A stretch of 64,000 bases of DNA from Sipunculus nudus (GCA_026874595.1 CM049315.1:71779416-71843415), one strand, 5' to 3'; numbered from the stretch's first letter, positions 46,612-59,503 are shown. Program-made: numbers and translations. The notes: a model not told the origin generated them from the sequence alone.

Positions 46612-48873
46612 GCTCAGCTGACTGAAAGTCATCTGAGCTATAGCGATCACCCTTTGTCCGTCGTCCGGCCGTCCGTTAACAGGTCACAAATCGTAACCGC
46701 TGGACCTGGAATCTTCTCACTTGACATCCAGGGAGGTCCATGAAAAATCTCCTTGAAAACCTGAAATTAGGTCTCTGTTACCCATATCCTTTGAGCTATG
46801 GCGCTTCAAAGTACCCCCAGAATAATGCAAAATTTGATACAAAAGCTCAAGTATCTGAATAACCACTGCATTGATCACCATGATCCTTTGCATGAATATT
46901 GATCATGGGATGTTCCATCACTTCCTGCAGACTGGTGGCGCCACCTGTATTTTTCAAATTTTTACAAATTTTTTTCTCTTTTTTTTCAGACCTGCAATGA
47001 AACTGTCATCTGTTAACAGGGCACAAATCGTAACCACTGGACCTGGAATCTTCAAACTTAATATCCAGTGAGGTCCATGAAAAATCTCCTTGAAAACCTG
47101 AAATTAGGTCTCTCTTACCCATATCCTTGGAGCTATGGGGCTCCAAATTACCCCCCAGAATAATGCAAAATTTGATACAAAAGCTCAAGTATCTGAATAA
47201 CCACTGCATTGATCACCATGATTCATTGCATGAATATTGATCATGGGATGTTTCATCACTTCTTGCAGACTGGTGTCGCCACCTGTATTTTTCAAATTTT
47301 TACAATTTTTTTTCTCTTTTTTTAAACCTTTATGAAACTGTCATCTGTTAACAGGGCACAAATCGTAACCACTGGACCTGGATTCTTCAAAAATTAATAT
47401 CCAGGGAGGTCCATAAAAATTCTCCTTGAAAACCTGAAATTAGGTCTCTGTTACCCATATCCTTGGAGCTATGGGGCTCGGAATACCCCCCCCCCCCCCC
47501 CCCCCCCCCCCAGAATAATGCAAAATTTGATACATAAGCTCAAGTATCTGAATAACCACTGCATTGATCACCATGATTCTTTGCATGAATATTGATCATG
47601 GGATGTTCCATCACTTCCTGCAGACTGATGGTGCCACCTGTATTTTTTCGAATTTTTACAAATTTTTTTTTCTCTCTTTTTTTCAGACCTTAATGAAACT
47701 GTCATCTGTTAACAGGGCACAAATCGTAACCACTGGACCTGGAATCTTCAAACTTAATATCCAGGGAGGTCCATGAAAATTCTCCTTGAAAACCTGAAAT
47801 TAGGTCTCTGTTTCCTATATCCTTGGAGCTATGGAGCTCGGAAGTACCTCCCAGAATAATACAAAATTCATACAAAAGCTCAAGTATCTGAATAACCACT
47901 GCATTGATCACCATGATTCTTTGCATGAATATTGATCATGGGATGTTCCATCACTTTCTGCAGACTGGTGGTGCCATCTCTATTTTTTCGAATTTTTACA
48001 AATTTTTTTCCCTTTTTTTTCAGACCTTAATGAAACTGTCATCTGTTAACAGGGCACAAAGCGTAACCACTGGACCTGGAATCTTCAATCCTAATATCCA
48101 GGGAGGTCCATGAAAATTCTCCTTGTAAACCTGAAATTAGGTCTCTGTTACCCATACCCTTGGAGCTATGGGGCTCCAAAGTACCCCCCCCCCCCCAGAA
48201 TAATGCAAAATTTGATACAAAAGCTCAAGTATCTGAATAACTACTGCTTTGATCACCATGATTCTTTGCATGAATATTGATCATGGGATGTTCCATCATT
48301 TCCTGCAGACTGGTGGCGCCACCTATATTTTTTCGAATTTTTACCAATTTTTTTCTCTTTTTTTTTTCAAACCTTAATGAAACTGTCATCTGTTAACAGG
48401 GCACAAATCGTAACCACTGGACCTGGAATCTTCAAACTTAATATCCAGTGAGGTCCATGAAAAATCTCCTTGAAAACCTGAAATTAGGTCTCTGTTACCC
48501 ATATTTTCCGAGCTATAGGGCTCATTTATATAAATACCCCCAAGAATAATTAAAAATTTTAAACAAACAAAAGCTCAAGTATCTGAATAACCACTGCATT
48601 GATAGCCATGATTCTTTGGAAATATATATTGATCATGGAGTGTTTCATCAGTTCTGGTGGCACTATCTGTATTTTTTTTTTCAAATTTTTACTCATTTTT
48701 TTTTTATTTATGAGACCTTCAAATAAGTTGTCATCTGTCCAAAAGCCCACTCAAACCCATTTCTAAGGACTCTTCACAAAATTCATGATTTGTTTGCACT
48801 CTGGCAGTCATTTTGCTCATTGTTCAACATGACTTGAATTCAGCTGAGCGTCATGGCCCATGGGCCACTTGTT
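46612..48873 (+). mobile_element. Family A element, six tandem modules (most complete copy)
   Basis: It starts 'agctcagctgactgaaagtc' and ends 'cagctgagcgtcatggcc', palindrome-like 'catgggcc', then CACTTGTT. Modules of about 340 bp begin with 'aacaggg(t)cacaaatcgtaacc' near 46680, 47005, 47340, 47701, 48038 and 48386. Each contains 'ttacccatatccttggagct', a C-run, 'aatttgatacaaaagctcaagtatctga', 'attgatcatgggatg' and a GGTGGCGCCACC-type site followed by a T-rich stretch. The terminal GCTCAGCTGAC at the start is the reverse complement of GTCAGCTGAGC at the end. The open frames here are translations of modules and not genes. Confidence 0.75.
47486..47511. repeat. Poly-C tract, 26 bases, in one A module
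   Basis: The same position in sister modules has 5-15 C, so this is an expansion of a module-internal C-run. Confidence 0.9.
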
Positions 48874-49010
48874 ATATTAGGCCCTATACATGGTGTTTTC
48901 AAGTTAATAACATGTTCTCCGTTAAGTGCATCTTTGATCACATTATTAAAAACAATTCTTTTTTTTTAAATAAACTTACATAATATCTGGATCTCATTTA
49001 AAATAAAGTC

Positions 49011-49027
49011 CCCCCCCCCCCCCCCCC
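49011..49027. repeat. Poly-C tract
   Basis: About 17 C; nothing else supported between 48880 and 49180. Confidence 0.9.
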
Positions 49028-49186
49028 TTTTCCGAAAATAATAAATCATCGGCCAGTGAATCACAATTTTTTATATATGCAGCTTGAGAAGTCGATCGTG
49101 CCTTCCCTGACAGAAGGAAGCATGACGCAATCGGCCAGAATGAATATGTAAATGAGAGCATGATGCGATCAGCTGACTGTAATCCA

Positions 49187-49214
49187 CCAATGGAAAGTGC
49201 TGTGTGTATAAATA
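49187..49214 (+). promoter_or_regulatory. Candidate promoter (CCAAT and TATA)
   Basis: CCAAT at 49187-49191 and TATAAATA at 49207-49214 on the plus strand. A GTGAGT donor-like site lies at about 49591. Together they could mark an untranslated first exon of about 350 bp. CCAAT is closer to TATA than usual. No downstream gene was confirmed. Confidence 0.25.
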
Positions 49215-49686
49215 ACAGCACATGGGTCTGGAAAACGACCACATGTCTAATGATAAGGGATTTCCTGTGGCTGGCGTGAAAACAAGACACGTAGGCTACA
49301 CAGCCGGAAAAATAGATTCACATTTCTCTCCAACTGAAACAACTCGCTGGCTTTCATGCCAACATACCTGCCATTTGTAAATCTGGATATGACACTGGCC
49401 GAGCTAAGTCACTTTCAGCGTCCCTCATGGTCACATATAAGCTTTCTTTGTGCTGACCAAATTGCAAATGCTCTTAGGTGATTTGACTGAGATGCACTGT
49501 TACTGGTTGTCTCATGGGGTAACTGTCCTATCGGTCAAAACATACTTGAAACCGGCCTCAGCGATCCGATTATATAGCAGTGTTCTTGTCGCGGTGAGTA
49601 CATTTTCACATTTTCAGAGTAAATAGCTATAGTGTATATTTTCAATTCCTTTTTAAAAGTTGTGCCATTTACTCATAAATTATCAA

Positions 49687-49882
49687 TGGCTTACACCACA
49701 GTTTTATTTCCTATTCCTGTTACGATGTTCAATATTCGCCCCGGCCACTATATCTGTCCCCCGAGTAGCCGCCGACAGTCACTTAAAAGAACGACTGTGA
49801 AGTTCGACTTAAAAGAGCAATGGAGGAGTCCATTCTCATGGGCTATCCCCCGAGGGGGCGTGGTCGTGCACCTAGTCTTTGT
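49687..49882 (+). other. Weak candidate first coding exon
   Basis: ATG at 49687 opens MAYTTVLFPIPVTMFNIRPG and continues about 45 more codons with a basic stretch (SSRRQSLKRTTVKF). A GTGAGC donor-like site sits just before the TGA. It is GC-richer than its surroundings. No second exon was found before the satellite array. Confidence 0.2.
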
Positions 49883-50084
49883 GTGAGCTGGGTATAATCA
49901 GATATATATGTACGCTGCATGATAATTCACATTCAAGCTGCTTGATGGTTTTGCTGAACTAGTGTTCTCATATTGGCTGCATGTACACTGTTAGTTTCTG
50001 ATCACAAATTATCTTTTTATTGTGATTACATAGTGCAATAGGTGGAAGAGTAATCAAAAGACATGCCTATCCCAGTCAAGACGT

Positions 50085-53000
50085 GAGCTAACCTCGAGAT
50101 CACTGTGATATCATTACAGAGTCACGGGTGTGAGTTCATAACTATGAACCAACTGTGAACTCATGGTTAGGTCACTGCTGTGAGTTCATGTCTGTTACAC
50201 AACATTGAGTTCACAGTGATATCACAGGATGACGTCAAAAATGTGACACCACGGTGAATTCACAACCGTGAGCTCACAGTGATATCATGGCATGAGTTCA
50301 TGTCTGTTACACAACAGAGAGTTCACAGTGATATCACAGGATGACATCAAAAATGTGACACCACGGTGAATTCAGAACCGTGAGCTCACAGCAATATCAT
50401 GGCATGAGTTCATGTTTGTTACACAACAGCGAGTTCACAGTGATATCACAGGATGACATAATTAATGTGACACCACGGTGAATTCACAACCGTTTGCTCA
50501 CAGTGATATCATGGGATGAGTTCATGTCTGTTACCCAACAGTGAGTTCACAATGATATCTCAGGATGACGCTATAAATGTAACACCACAGTGAATTCATA
50601 ACCATGAGTTCACAATGATGGCATTGCTTGAGTTCATTTCTGTTACACAACATTGGGTTCACAGTGATATCCCAGGATGAGGTAAAAAATGTGACACCAC
50701 TGTCAATTCACAAGAGTGAGCTCAAAATGATATCATAGCACGAGTTCATGTATGTTACTCATCAGCGAGCCCACCGTGATATCACAGGATGACGTCAAAA
50801 TGTGACACCACGGTGAATTCACAAGCCTGAGCTCACAGTAATATCATGGCATGAGTTCATGTCTGTTACACAACAGCGAGTTCACAGTGATATCACTGGA
50901 TGAAATCAAAAATGTGACACCACGCTGAATTCACAACCGCGAGCTCACAGTGATATCATGGGATGAGTTCATGTCTGTTACACAAAAGTGAGTTCACAGT
51001 GATGTCTCAGGATGACGTTATAATTGTAACACCACAGTGAATTCATAACCATGAGTTCACAATGATGGCATTGCTTGAGTTCATTTCTGTTAGACAACAT
51101 TGGGTTCACAGTGATAACCCAGGATGAGGTAAAAAATGTGACACCACGGTGAATTCACAACCGTTTGCTCACAGTGATATCATGAGATGATTTAAAGTCT
51201 GTTACACAAAAGTGAGTTCACAGTGATATCTCAGGGTGACGTTATAAATGTAACACCACAGTGAATTCATAACCATGACTTCACAATGATGGCATTGCTT
51301 GAGTTCATTTCTGTTACACAACATTGAGTTCACAGTGATTTCCAAGGATGAGGCAAAAAATGTGACACAACGGTGAATTCACAACAGTGAACTCAAAATG
51401 ATATAATAGCATGTGAGCTCACGTCTCAAAATCAGACTCCGCGGTGAATTCACAACCGTGAGCTCACAGTAATAGCATAGCAGTGAGCTCATGTCTGTTA
51501 CACAACAGTGAGCTCACAGTGATATCACAGGATGACATCAAAAATGTGACACCACGGTGAATTCATAACCGTGAGCTCACAGTAAAATCATGGCATGAGT
51601 TCATGTCTGTAACACAACAGTGAGTTCACAGTAATATCATAGGATGACGTCAAAATGAGACGCCGCGGTGAATTCACAACCGTGAGCTCACAGAGATAGC
51701 ATAGCAGTGAGCTCATGTATGTTATCCAACAGTGAGTTCACAATGATATAACAGGATGACATAAAAAATGTGATACCACAATGAATTCACAACTGTGAGC
51801 TCACAGTGAAAGCATGACATGAGGTCATGTGTAATTCACAACAGTTGGTTCAGAGTGATATCTCAGGATGACTTCAACATGTGACAGCACGGTGAATTTA
51901 CGGCTGTGAACTCACAGTGATATCATGGCATGAGTTCATGTCTGGTACACAACAGTGAGTTCACTTTTATATCACAGGATGAATTCAAAAATGTGACACC
52001 ACGGTGAATTCACAACCGAGTTCACAGTGATATCATGGCATGAGTTCATGTCTGTTACACAACAGTGAGTTCACAGTGATATCAAAGGATGACGTCAAAT
52101 TTTGACACCCCGGTGAATTCACAACCATGAGCTCACAGTGATAGCATAGAAATGAGCTCATGTATGATATACAACAATCAGTTCACAATGATATCACAGG
52201 AAAACGTAAAAAATGTGACACCACAATGAATTCACAACAGTTAGGTCACAGTGATAGCATGACATGAGGTCATGTCTGTTACACAACAGTTAGGTCAGAG
52301 TGATATCCCAGGATGACGTTAAAATGTGACACCGCGGTGAATTCACAATATGAGCTCACAGTAATATCATGGCATGAGTTCATGTCTGTTACACAACAGC
52401 AAGTTCACAATGATATCATGGGATGACATCAAAAATGAGCTCACAGTGATATCAGGGCATGAGTTCATGTTTGTTACTCATCAGCGAGCCCACCGTGATA
52501 TCACAGGATGACGTCAAAATGTGAAAACAACAGTGAGCATAACAGTGAGCTCATGTATGTTATACCAGAGTGAATTCACAATGATATCACAGGATGACGT
52601 CAAAATGTGACACCATGGTTAATTCACAACCGGGAGCTTACAGTGATATCTTTGCATGAGCTCATGTCTGTTGCACATCAGCGAGCTCACACTGATATTA
52701 CAGGATGACGTCAAAAATGTGCCATCATCTTGAATTCACAACCGTGAGCTCACAGTGATGACATGGCATGGAGTTCATGTAAATTACACAATAGTGAGTC
52801 CATAATGATATCTCAGGATGATATACAAATATGACACCGCGGAGAATTCACAACTGTGAGCGCACAGTGACGGTATAGCAGTGAGCTCATGTATGTTACA
52901 CAACGATGAGGTCACAGTGATGTCGTGGCATGAGTTCATGTATGTTACACAACAGTGAGATTACAGTGATATCTCAGGATGACGTTAAAATGTGACACCG

Positions 53001-53603
53001 TGATGAAAACACAACCGTGAGTTCACAGTGATGGCATTGCTTGAGTTGATGTCCGTTACAAAAGAGTGTGTTCACAGTAATAGCAGAGAATGACGTCATA
53101 ATGTGACACCTCAGAGAATTCACAACCTAGAGTTCTGTGTGATATCAAGGCATGAGTTTCTTTCTGTTACACAAAAGTGAGTTCACAGTGTTATCACAGG
53201 ATGACGTCAAAAATGTGACATCGTGGTAAAATCAGAACCGTGAGCTCACAGTGATGACATGGCATGAGTTCATGTCTGTAACACAACAGTGAGTTCACAA
53301 TGATATCACAGGATGACATAAAAAATGTGATACCACATCGAATTCACAATTGTGAGCTCACAGTGAAAGCATGACATTAGGTCATGTCTGTTACACAACA
53401 GTTAGTTCAGAGTGATATCTCAGGATGACGTCAAAATGTGACACTGCGGTTAATTCACGGCCGTAGACTAATAGTGATAGTATATAGCAGTGAGCTCAAG
53501 CATGTTACACAACAGTGAGTTCACGGTTATATCACTGGATGAAATGGCACCGCAGTGAATTCACACTGTGAGCTCACAGTGATAGCATGGAATGAGTTCG
53601 TGC
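50085..53603 (+). repeat. 112-bp satellite array, about 31 copies
   Basis: Tandem units with 'catgtctgttacacaaca' at 50187, 50299, 50411, 50523 and so on give a period of 112 (sometimes 111) bp. Each unit carries several 10-bp palindromes of form GTGANNTCAC (GTGAATTCAC, GTGAGCTCAC, GTGATATCAC) and a TGACGTCA-like site. Variant units repeat in order: the pair starting near 50508 recurs near 50950 and 51175. No coding frame. Divergence between units is moderate. Confidence 0.9.
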
Positions 53604-53700
53604 ATTTCAATGTCATTTCAGATTTTATTTGATGGTATTTTCTCTAGAAGTAGAATAAGAAAATTAGGAAATCGATTTTAAAAGGAAATATGATGTACAT

Positions 53701-55549
53701 GTTACACTCCAAACGTGAAATTGCCCACATCATGAAACGGGCAGTTATTTTACCCATTTCGTGAAATGGGCAACCACTTTGCCGAATGAAATGGGCAAAT
53801 TCACTAAATGCTGCTTGCCCAGTTAATGAAATGAGCAAGAAAACTGTTGCCCATTTCATGAAATGCGCACCTTTTAAACCTTTACATCTCTAATGGATTC
53901 TGATTACCCATTCTAGCTAATATTAGATAAGGCATATATGTAATAAAAGACCTGTTTTGTGTCAGATGAAAACAAAACATTTGAATAATTCTCTACCTTT
54001 TATTTTTATTATAAACACGTATTATATCATACAAATCAGCTTGACCGTATAAGTAAATATAATAATATTTAGCTCCAATGACAATGATACATTTCACTAT
54101 ATTTCAGTAAATATGTTTTGATATTTTTAGTAGTAATCGTGGGGTTCACAATCTAATGTTAATCATCATATGAAACATTTAAATATTTCAGGTTCTTCAA
54201 TGGCTGTTTGATGATCAAAGTAAATTGTTAACGTAGCACAAGTGAAAATATGGTTTCCTTTCAGGGTTTTCAATATTTGATGTATTAAAATACTTGAATG
54301 GGTTTCAGCAGGAATGTTAAGGTTTTTAATTTGAAACTTTTAAGATCTATATATACTTATATATTATACTTTACCAGTTTATACTATAATATTGTTTATT
54401 TTCTCACATCTCAGAGAAAACATATTGAAACACTTATTTAACGGCAGGTTTCAATAATTATTTCATCTTAATAATGTTTAAATGATTGCTTTATGAAATA
54501 ATTGGTTCATGCACTTTAATTGAGTTTGATCTGTTGCTTTATGGAAAACATTAAGTCTGATTTCTAGTACAGGTATTCATAATCATGTAAATGAGATGCT
54601 GTTTTCAGTAGTGTCTTTAACATTTTCAGATTATGAGTGCTATAAAAATCAAAATCAAATATAGCTCAGTTACATGTTTAATTTGATAATTTACAAGTTG
54701 AGGAAATATATATTCTCTCAATATGTAATATTTATCTAAGCTCATCATGTAATATATGTTCAAACAGCTTTTAGGTCTGAAATTCACAAATGTGCATCTA
54801 CACACTTTTCTGGAATTTTAATAATATATTAATATATGCTTTGAATGTACCCAAAATACCAATTGGCTAATCATTTGAAAATAACTGGGCAAGCAAAGTA
54901 TACTTCTGACTCAGATGTCACTATATAGACCAACAGTTAGTAACAATCCTATGATTCACCAAGACCATTTTTAATTTAGCAGTTGAAACAAACAACCTAC
55001 AAATAATGAACTCAGTACCAACTCAGTGTGGTCAGTTAATGAGTACATACAAGTACTTTGAAGGTTTCATTAGTTAAGTGATTATCAGGCCATAGAGCTA
55101 TGAGATTGATGAAACTTACCAATATCAGTTACTCATATTTCTTGTTTCTAAAATAATTTAATGTAATTGGTAATAAATAAATAATGTAAAATATAGCTTA
55201 TTAATAATTATGTACATTAATATATTAATAATTGAAAACTAGATTTATATCAATATATACATATAACTATATACCTATAAAATGTTAGCTGCAAATATGT
55301 CTTTTTTCACTTTATCAATTACGATTAACTCAATCAAAATAGGGAAAGGTGTTCCATGCACATTATACATTCAATTATAGTATTCCTTAATACTTATAGA
55401 ACTGAGAAATATATTGCCGATTGTTAAGTTGCTCATTTCATGAAATGGCCAAGCAGAATTTAGTGATTTTGCCCATTTCACGTAATGGGCAAAATAAATG
55501 CCCGTTTCATGCATGGCCCATTTAATGTGCAATATCACATCTGGGGCGT

Positions 55550-55552
<3 letters not shown>
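53701..55552. mobile_element. TIR element E2, ends built of 20-bp palindromes
   Basis: The left arm (53701-53880) starts GTTACACTCCAAACGTG; the right arm (55431-55552) in reverse complement starts GTTACGCCCCAGATGTG. Arms share 'catgaaacgggca', 'ttattttacccattt(c)gtgaaatgggca', 'atcactaaat.ctgctt'. Each is a chain of near-palindromes close to GCCCATTTCATGAAATGGGC; the left arm has one extra. The 1.5-kb interior is AT-rich with no ORF. The right end abuts an (AT)n tract. Confidence 0.7.

Positions 55553-55606
<54 letters not shown>
55553..55606. repeat. (AT)n microsatellite
   Basis: About 27 TA units directly at the right end of element E2. Confidence 0.95.
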
Positions 55607-55609
<3 letters not shown>

Positions 55610-57690
55610 TATTCGTCAATCTAATTGATGTTCATATGACATCGAATCGGTCGAGTTTTAGATGTCAAATTGACGTCAAACTGGCATCAATATTTTTTAG
55701 GTATAAGATTGCATGCATGCTTTTTAGGGGAATCATTTTTATTTGGCCTTTAATATATTTTAATGATACAAGGGCATGAAGTGTGTTTCAAATGATATGC
55801 AATACATATAATGTCAGAAATCATTGTGAAGGTCAAATACTTGTGTATTGCTGTTATTAAATTGCTTAAATTAAAGACGTACTATATCAACATTTTCATG
55901 AAGTGACGGCATCATTATACCCAGCAATAAAATACATTAAAAAATTTAGAAGCTTTGTTTTCCTGGCAGAAGTTTATGTAAATTCAGGGAACAAAATAAA
56001 AATGTCAATAGTGCATTTTATTGTACTTTTATTAATTCAGACCCATATATATATGAGAAGGGGGAAACCAACCGAGCCGGCTTAGTTCCAATTTTAATCA
56101 GAAATAATTGGGTATAAACCATTAGGAGTTTTGGCGGGTTGGTTTACGCATGACTATATAAAACTGCATGGGCATAAGATATGGGATCAACAAATGAGGC
56201 TGAGAACAAACTTTGGGTAGCTAACATCGGGAAATGCATGATGGAAACATGTAAAAAAAAACAGGATATAATTTCTAAAAGGCACAGACATGGAGACAGA
56301 CCGAGGTCATGTTTGCATACAGGTTATAACAAATGCATTATTAAGTTGTCTCATGAAATTCGTAATTTGAGTTTTAATAAAACCTTAAAACACAAAAAAA
56401 ATAAAAAGTGTAAACAGATATTATTATTTTAAAATATCATCATTTTTATTATTATTTTATTTTAGACAATCATACATTACATTATAATCATGTCCGTAGT
56501 TAGTCACATAAAAACATAAAAATATATGCTTAAAAGATTATAAAAATAATAGTAAAAAAACTAATGCAGATTTAAAAAAAAATGCATGCAATGTTTGTTT
56601 TAATATGTGTGATCATCACAGTGGTAATGTCCATGCATATAATCATGTAAATTATCTGCATGGTTGTAAGAAAGTATTATAATAATAAATTTCTGCAATA
56701 TGAAAGTAGATATATTTGTAAGAGTATAACAACGGGCCTTGAAATAAATGGCAGCTAGAGGCAGCATGCAGTTACCGCTATAAACATCAAAACTCGGTAA
56801 AATATTTGGTATATATCGGTGGGATATGAATTTGTTCCCTCTTACCCTATTACACCAACGTTATGCTTAAGTATGGCGTTGTTGATTTTGTCTTGTTGTA
56901 GGTGTTGACTATGTAGCACATCAAATACTTTTAAAACATTTCAACAAAAGACTTTCGTAATATATTAAAAAAATAAGAATGTTTTACAGGAAACAAATGA
57001 TGTAACCCTTTCAGAATTATGCCCTAAACAGTTTTTAATATAAAAATGGCTTTAATGGGAAAATGTTTGAATCATAAAAGTTACATTCTATATACAACCA
57101 GCAAAATTGAATATAAATTTTCTTATATATGGTAATGAATATATATTGTCTTTAAAGGTAGAAATTAAAATTTAATCAAATAGAATATTTCTATATGATG
57201 CTTTTAAAATGTTTTAAGGTTATTATGATGAAATGTTCCTTCTTATATATGAAATTAATTCATCCATATTATACCTTTCTCTATATCATTAAGCCCCCCC
57301 CCCAACCTATACACACATATAGTGAAAAATTTATATCATATATATAGCAACCATAGTAAACAGTACTATTCAACATTTTATATTTAATTTATATTACGAT
57401 TGTCAATGTGGATGTTCTTAACCCTGCACATCACCTTTGAATATGCTTGTAATTTTATTGCTCTACATGAATTTTACAGTCATAGAAGCAGCTGTTAATA
57501 TTTGTTTATGGTAATACAATTGTCAATAAATCATAATTCACTTTCAGTGAAAGTACAATTGCGCTAAAAATTACTATACCCAGACCCTTAATTGCTTGTT
57601 TAAATGAGACCACCAGTCCTGCAATGGACGTGTTCTCAAACAACAAAGAAATTGCTGAGTGTTCCAAAAAATAGTGTATTCAAGACAGAA
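55607..57690. other. AT-rich intergenic
   Basis: No supported gene or repeat copy. Open frames at 55903-56085 and 56181-56432 are short, Lys/Asn-rich and without splice or UTR support. Confidence 0.35.
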
Positions 57691-57704
57691 TGATATACGT
57701 TAAA

Positions 57705-57722
57705 GGGGGGGGGGGGGGGGGG
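57705..57722. repeat. Poly-G tract
   Basis: About 18 G. Confidence 0.9.
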
Positions 57723-57781
57723 AGGGATTAGTTTAGCTGCTTGCAGTACTGATCAGCAATGACCTAACAACCCGTTGCCCT

Positions 57782-57783
<2 letters not shown>

Positions 57784-57857
<74 letters not shown>
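57784..57857. repeat. (AT)n followed by (ATT)n
   Basis: About 20 TA units then about 11 ATT units. Confidence 0.95.
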
Positions 57858-57858
<1 letters not shown>

Positions 57859-57978
57859 GTATGACCGTACATTGTGCTTATTTTTCTGATGAATATTAAA
57901 CCTGCCATAAATATATTGTTAATATTTATTAACATTTCAATATCTGATACATACAAGGAGAGACAATATTTAATTGAA

Positions 57979-57988
57979 ATATATATAT

Positions 57989-58019
<31 letters not shown>
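57979..58019. repeat. (AT)n microsatellite
   Basis: About 20 TA units with one interruption. Confidence 0.9.
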
Positions 58020-58348
58020 ATCCTGTATAATAGATTAAGCTGAAAGGGGAATAAAGATATGTTATATAATGTTATATACATGCATCAACAAATGCACATA
58101 CATTCCTTTTTGATGTATATATAAACTGCTATCAATCAATAATCTGGTATAGACTGCTATCATTTCCAAACTTGCAATTTAACCAGGAACCATTAATTGT
58201 TGGACTGTACATGATAGCAAGCTCATTCTGTGAGCACTGCGGCCCTCTCACATCAACCGTCATATGTCACTTGTCAAATGATCCGCTTGTACCGGTAACC
58301 CCTCGCCCCCTGGCACTGGGGTCGTCTTTATTTTCTGTGTCCTTGTGA

Positions 58349-58413
58349 TGCCAACATTCTGGCGGGAAACTAGGCATTGCAGCCGAAACCACCGAGACAC
58401 CTGTTCAAGCATT
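58349..58413 (+). other. Weak candidate first coding exon
   Basis: ATG at about 58349 reads MPTFWRETRHCSRNHRDTCS and two more residues, then donor-like ATT|GTGAGTAT. The 150 bp upstream is GC-richer than the neighbourhood and a TATATAAA lies near 58118. No second exon was found. Confidence 0.2.
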
Positions 58414-58673
58414 GTGAGTATATCTTTGTTCTTCATTCCTTCCTGCTTTAATACCTACAAAGCTATATGATAAAAAAATGGTACATAATTTTAACAAGAC
58501 TAATTGTGCGGGTTGCATAAAAATCAGCCGTTTCCTTGGTAAAAGTAAACGGGGAGGTTTCCTGGCCAGCTAGCCAGTCAGATTCAATAGTATCTTGACC
58601 TACTGTATATACAAAAAAGATGGTCTGAAATGTAGTTATAAGGTTAATTTAATAAATCCATATATATTTATAT

Positions 58674-58676
<3 letters not shown>

Positions 58677-58717
<41 letters not shown>
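58677..58717. repeat. (AT)n microsatellite
   Basis: About 20 TA units followed by a short (GT)n; another (GT)n run lies at 58771-58792. Confidence 0.9.
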
Positions 58718-58719
<2 letters not shown>

Positions 58720-58799
58720 TGTGTGTAAGTGTTTTGTAATAACCGGTATTTGTGTATATATGTATTCCAATGTGTGTGTGTGTGTCTGTGTGTGAGATT

Positions 58800-59425
58800 A
58801 TATACTAAGTTTTCCATACAAGTAGTTGATCATAATAGTGTGACATATCAATGTGACTGGATCCTAAGGAGCTGCATGTCAGGGGGCATTACGCGAACTC
58901 CACAAGCAAGGAAGCCAAAGCCATAATTGTCTGACCTAGACTGAACCTACTGCATTCCTTAGATTAACATGCCCTATACACAGACCATATTACCCCACCT
59001 CCTCCCTCTCTCTTTCTTCCTAACTTCATTTATAAACTTGAGCCATTACAATGCTTAGGCTGTCTTCTAATGCCCTTATTCACTGAAGCCTTACTATATC
59101 CTGACAAATAGCATGTTGCCCTCCCCCCTTATTTCGTCTTCATTATCTACTTTATAATGACATTAATGACGCACACGAACATAATATTTTAATCACATTC
59201 ATATAGGCCTATTTCTAAATAACATTGAACTTGAGTAAAAAAACCAAAAATGGCAAAATTGAATATTAAAATAAAATGAATAAATAAAGTTTTAGGTCTA
59301 ATTTTGATGTACTGAACGTACTGCATGTATTACATTAAGGTGCAGTCACTTGTGAACGACAAATTTTAAACGATATGGTCCTTATTTAAAAATCAAATTT
59401 AACATGTATCAATTCTTCAATATCA
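58800..59425. other. Intergenic
   Basis: Nothing supported. Confidence 0.3.

Positions 59426-59427
<2 letters not shown>

Positions 59428-59500
<73 letters not shown>
59428..59500. repeat. (CA)n followed by (TA)n
   Basis: Compound tract, about 16 CA then about 20 TA. Confidence 0.95.

Positions 59501-59503
<3 letters not shown>

Noticed and set aside
46871-48113. Three similar plus-strand open frames starting MITMILCMNIDHGMFHHFLQ
   Set aside because: They are the same non-coding stretch of successive A modules, with stops at differing places and no splice or start support.
50085-53603. CRISPR-like array
   Set aside because: Repeats are contiguous 112-bp satellite monomers without unique spacers, and the genome is clearly animal.
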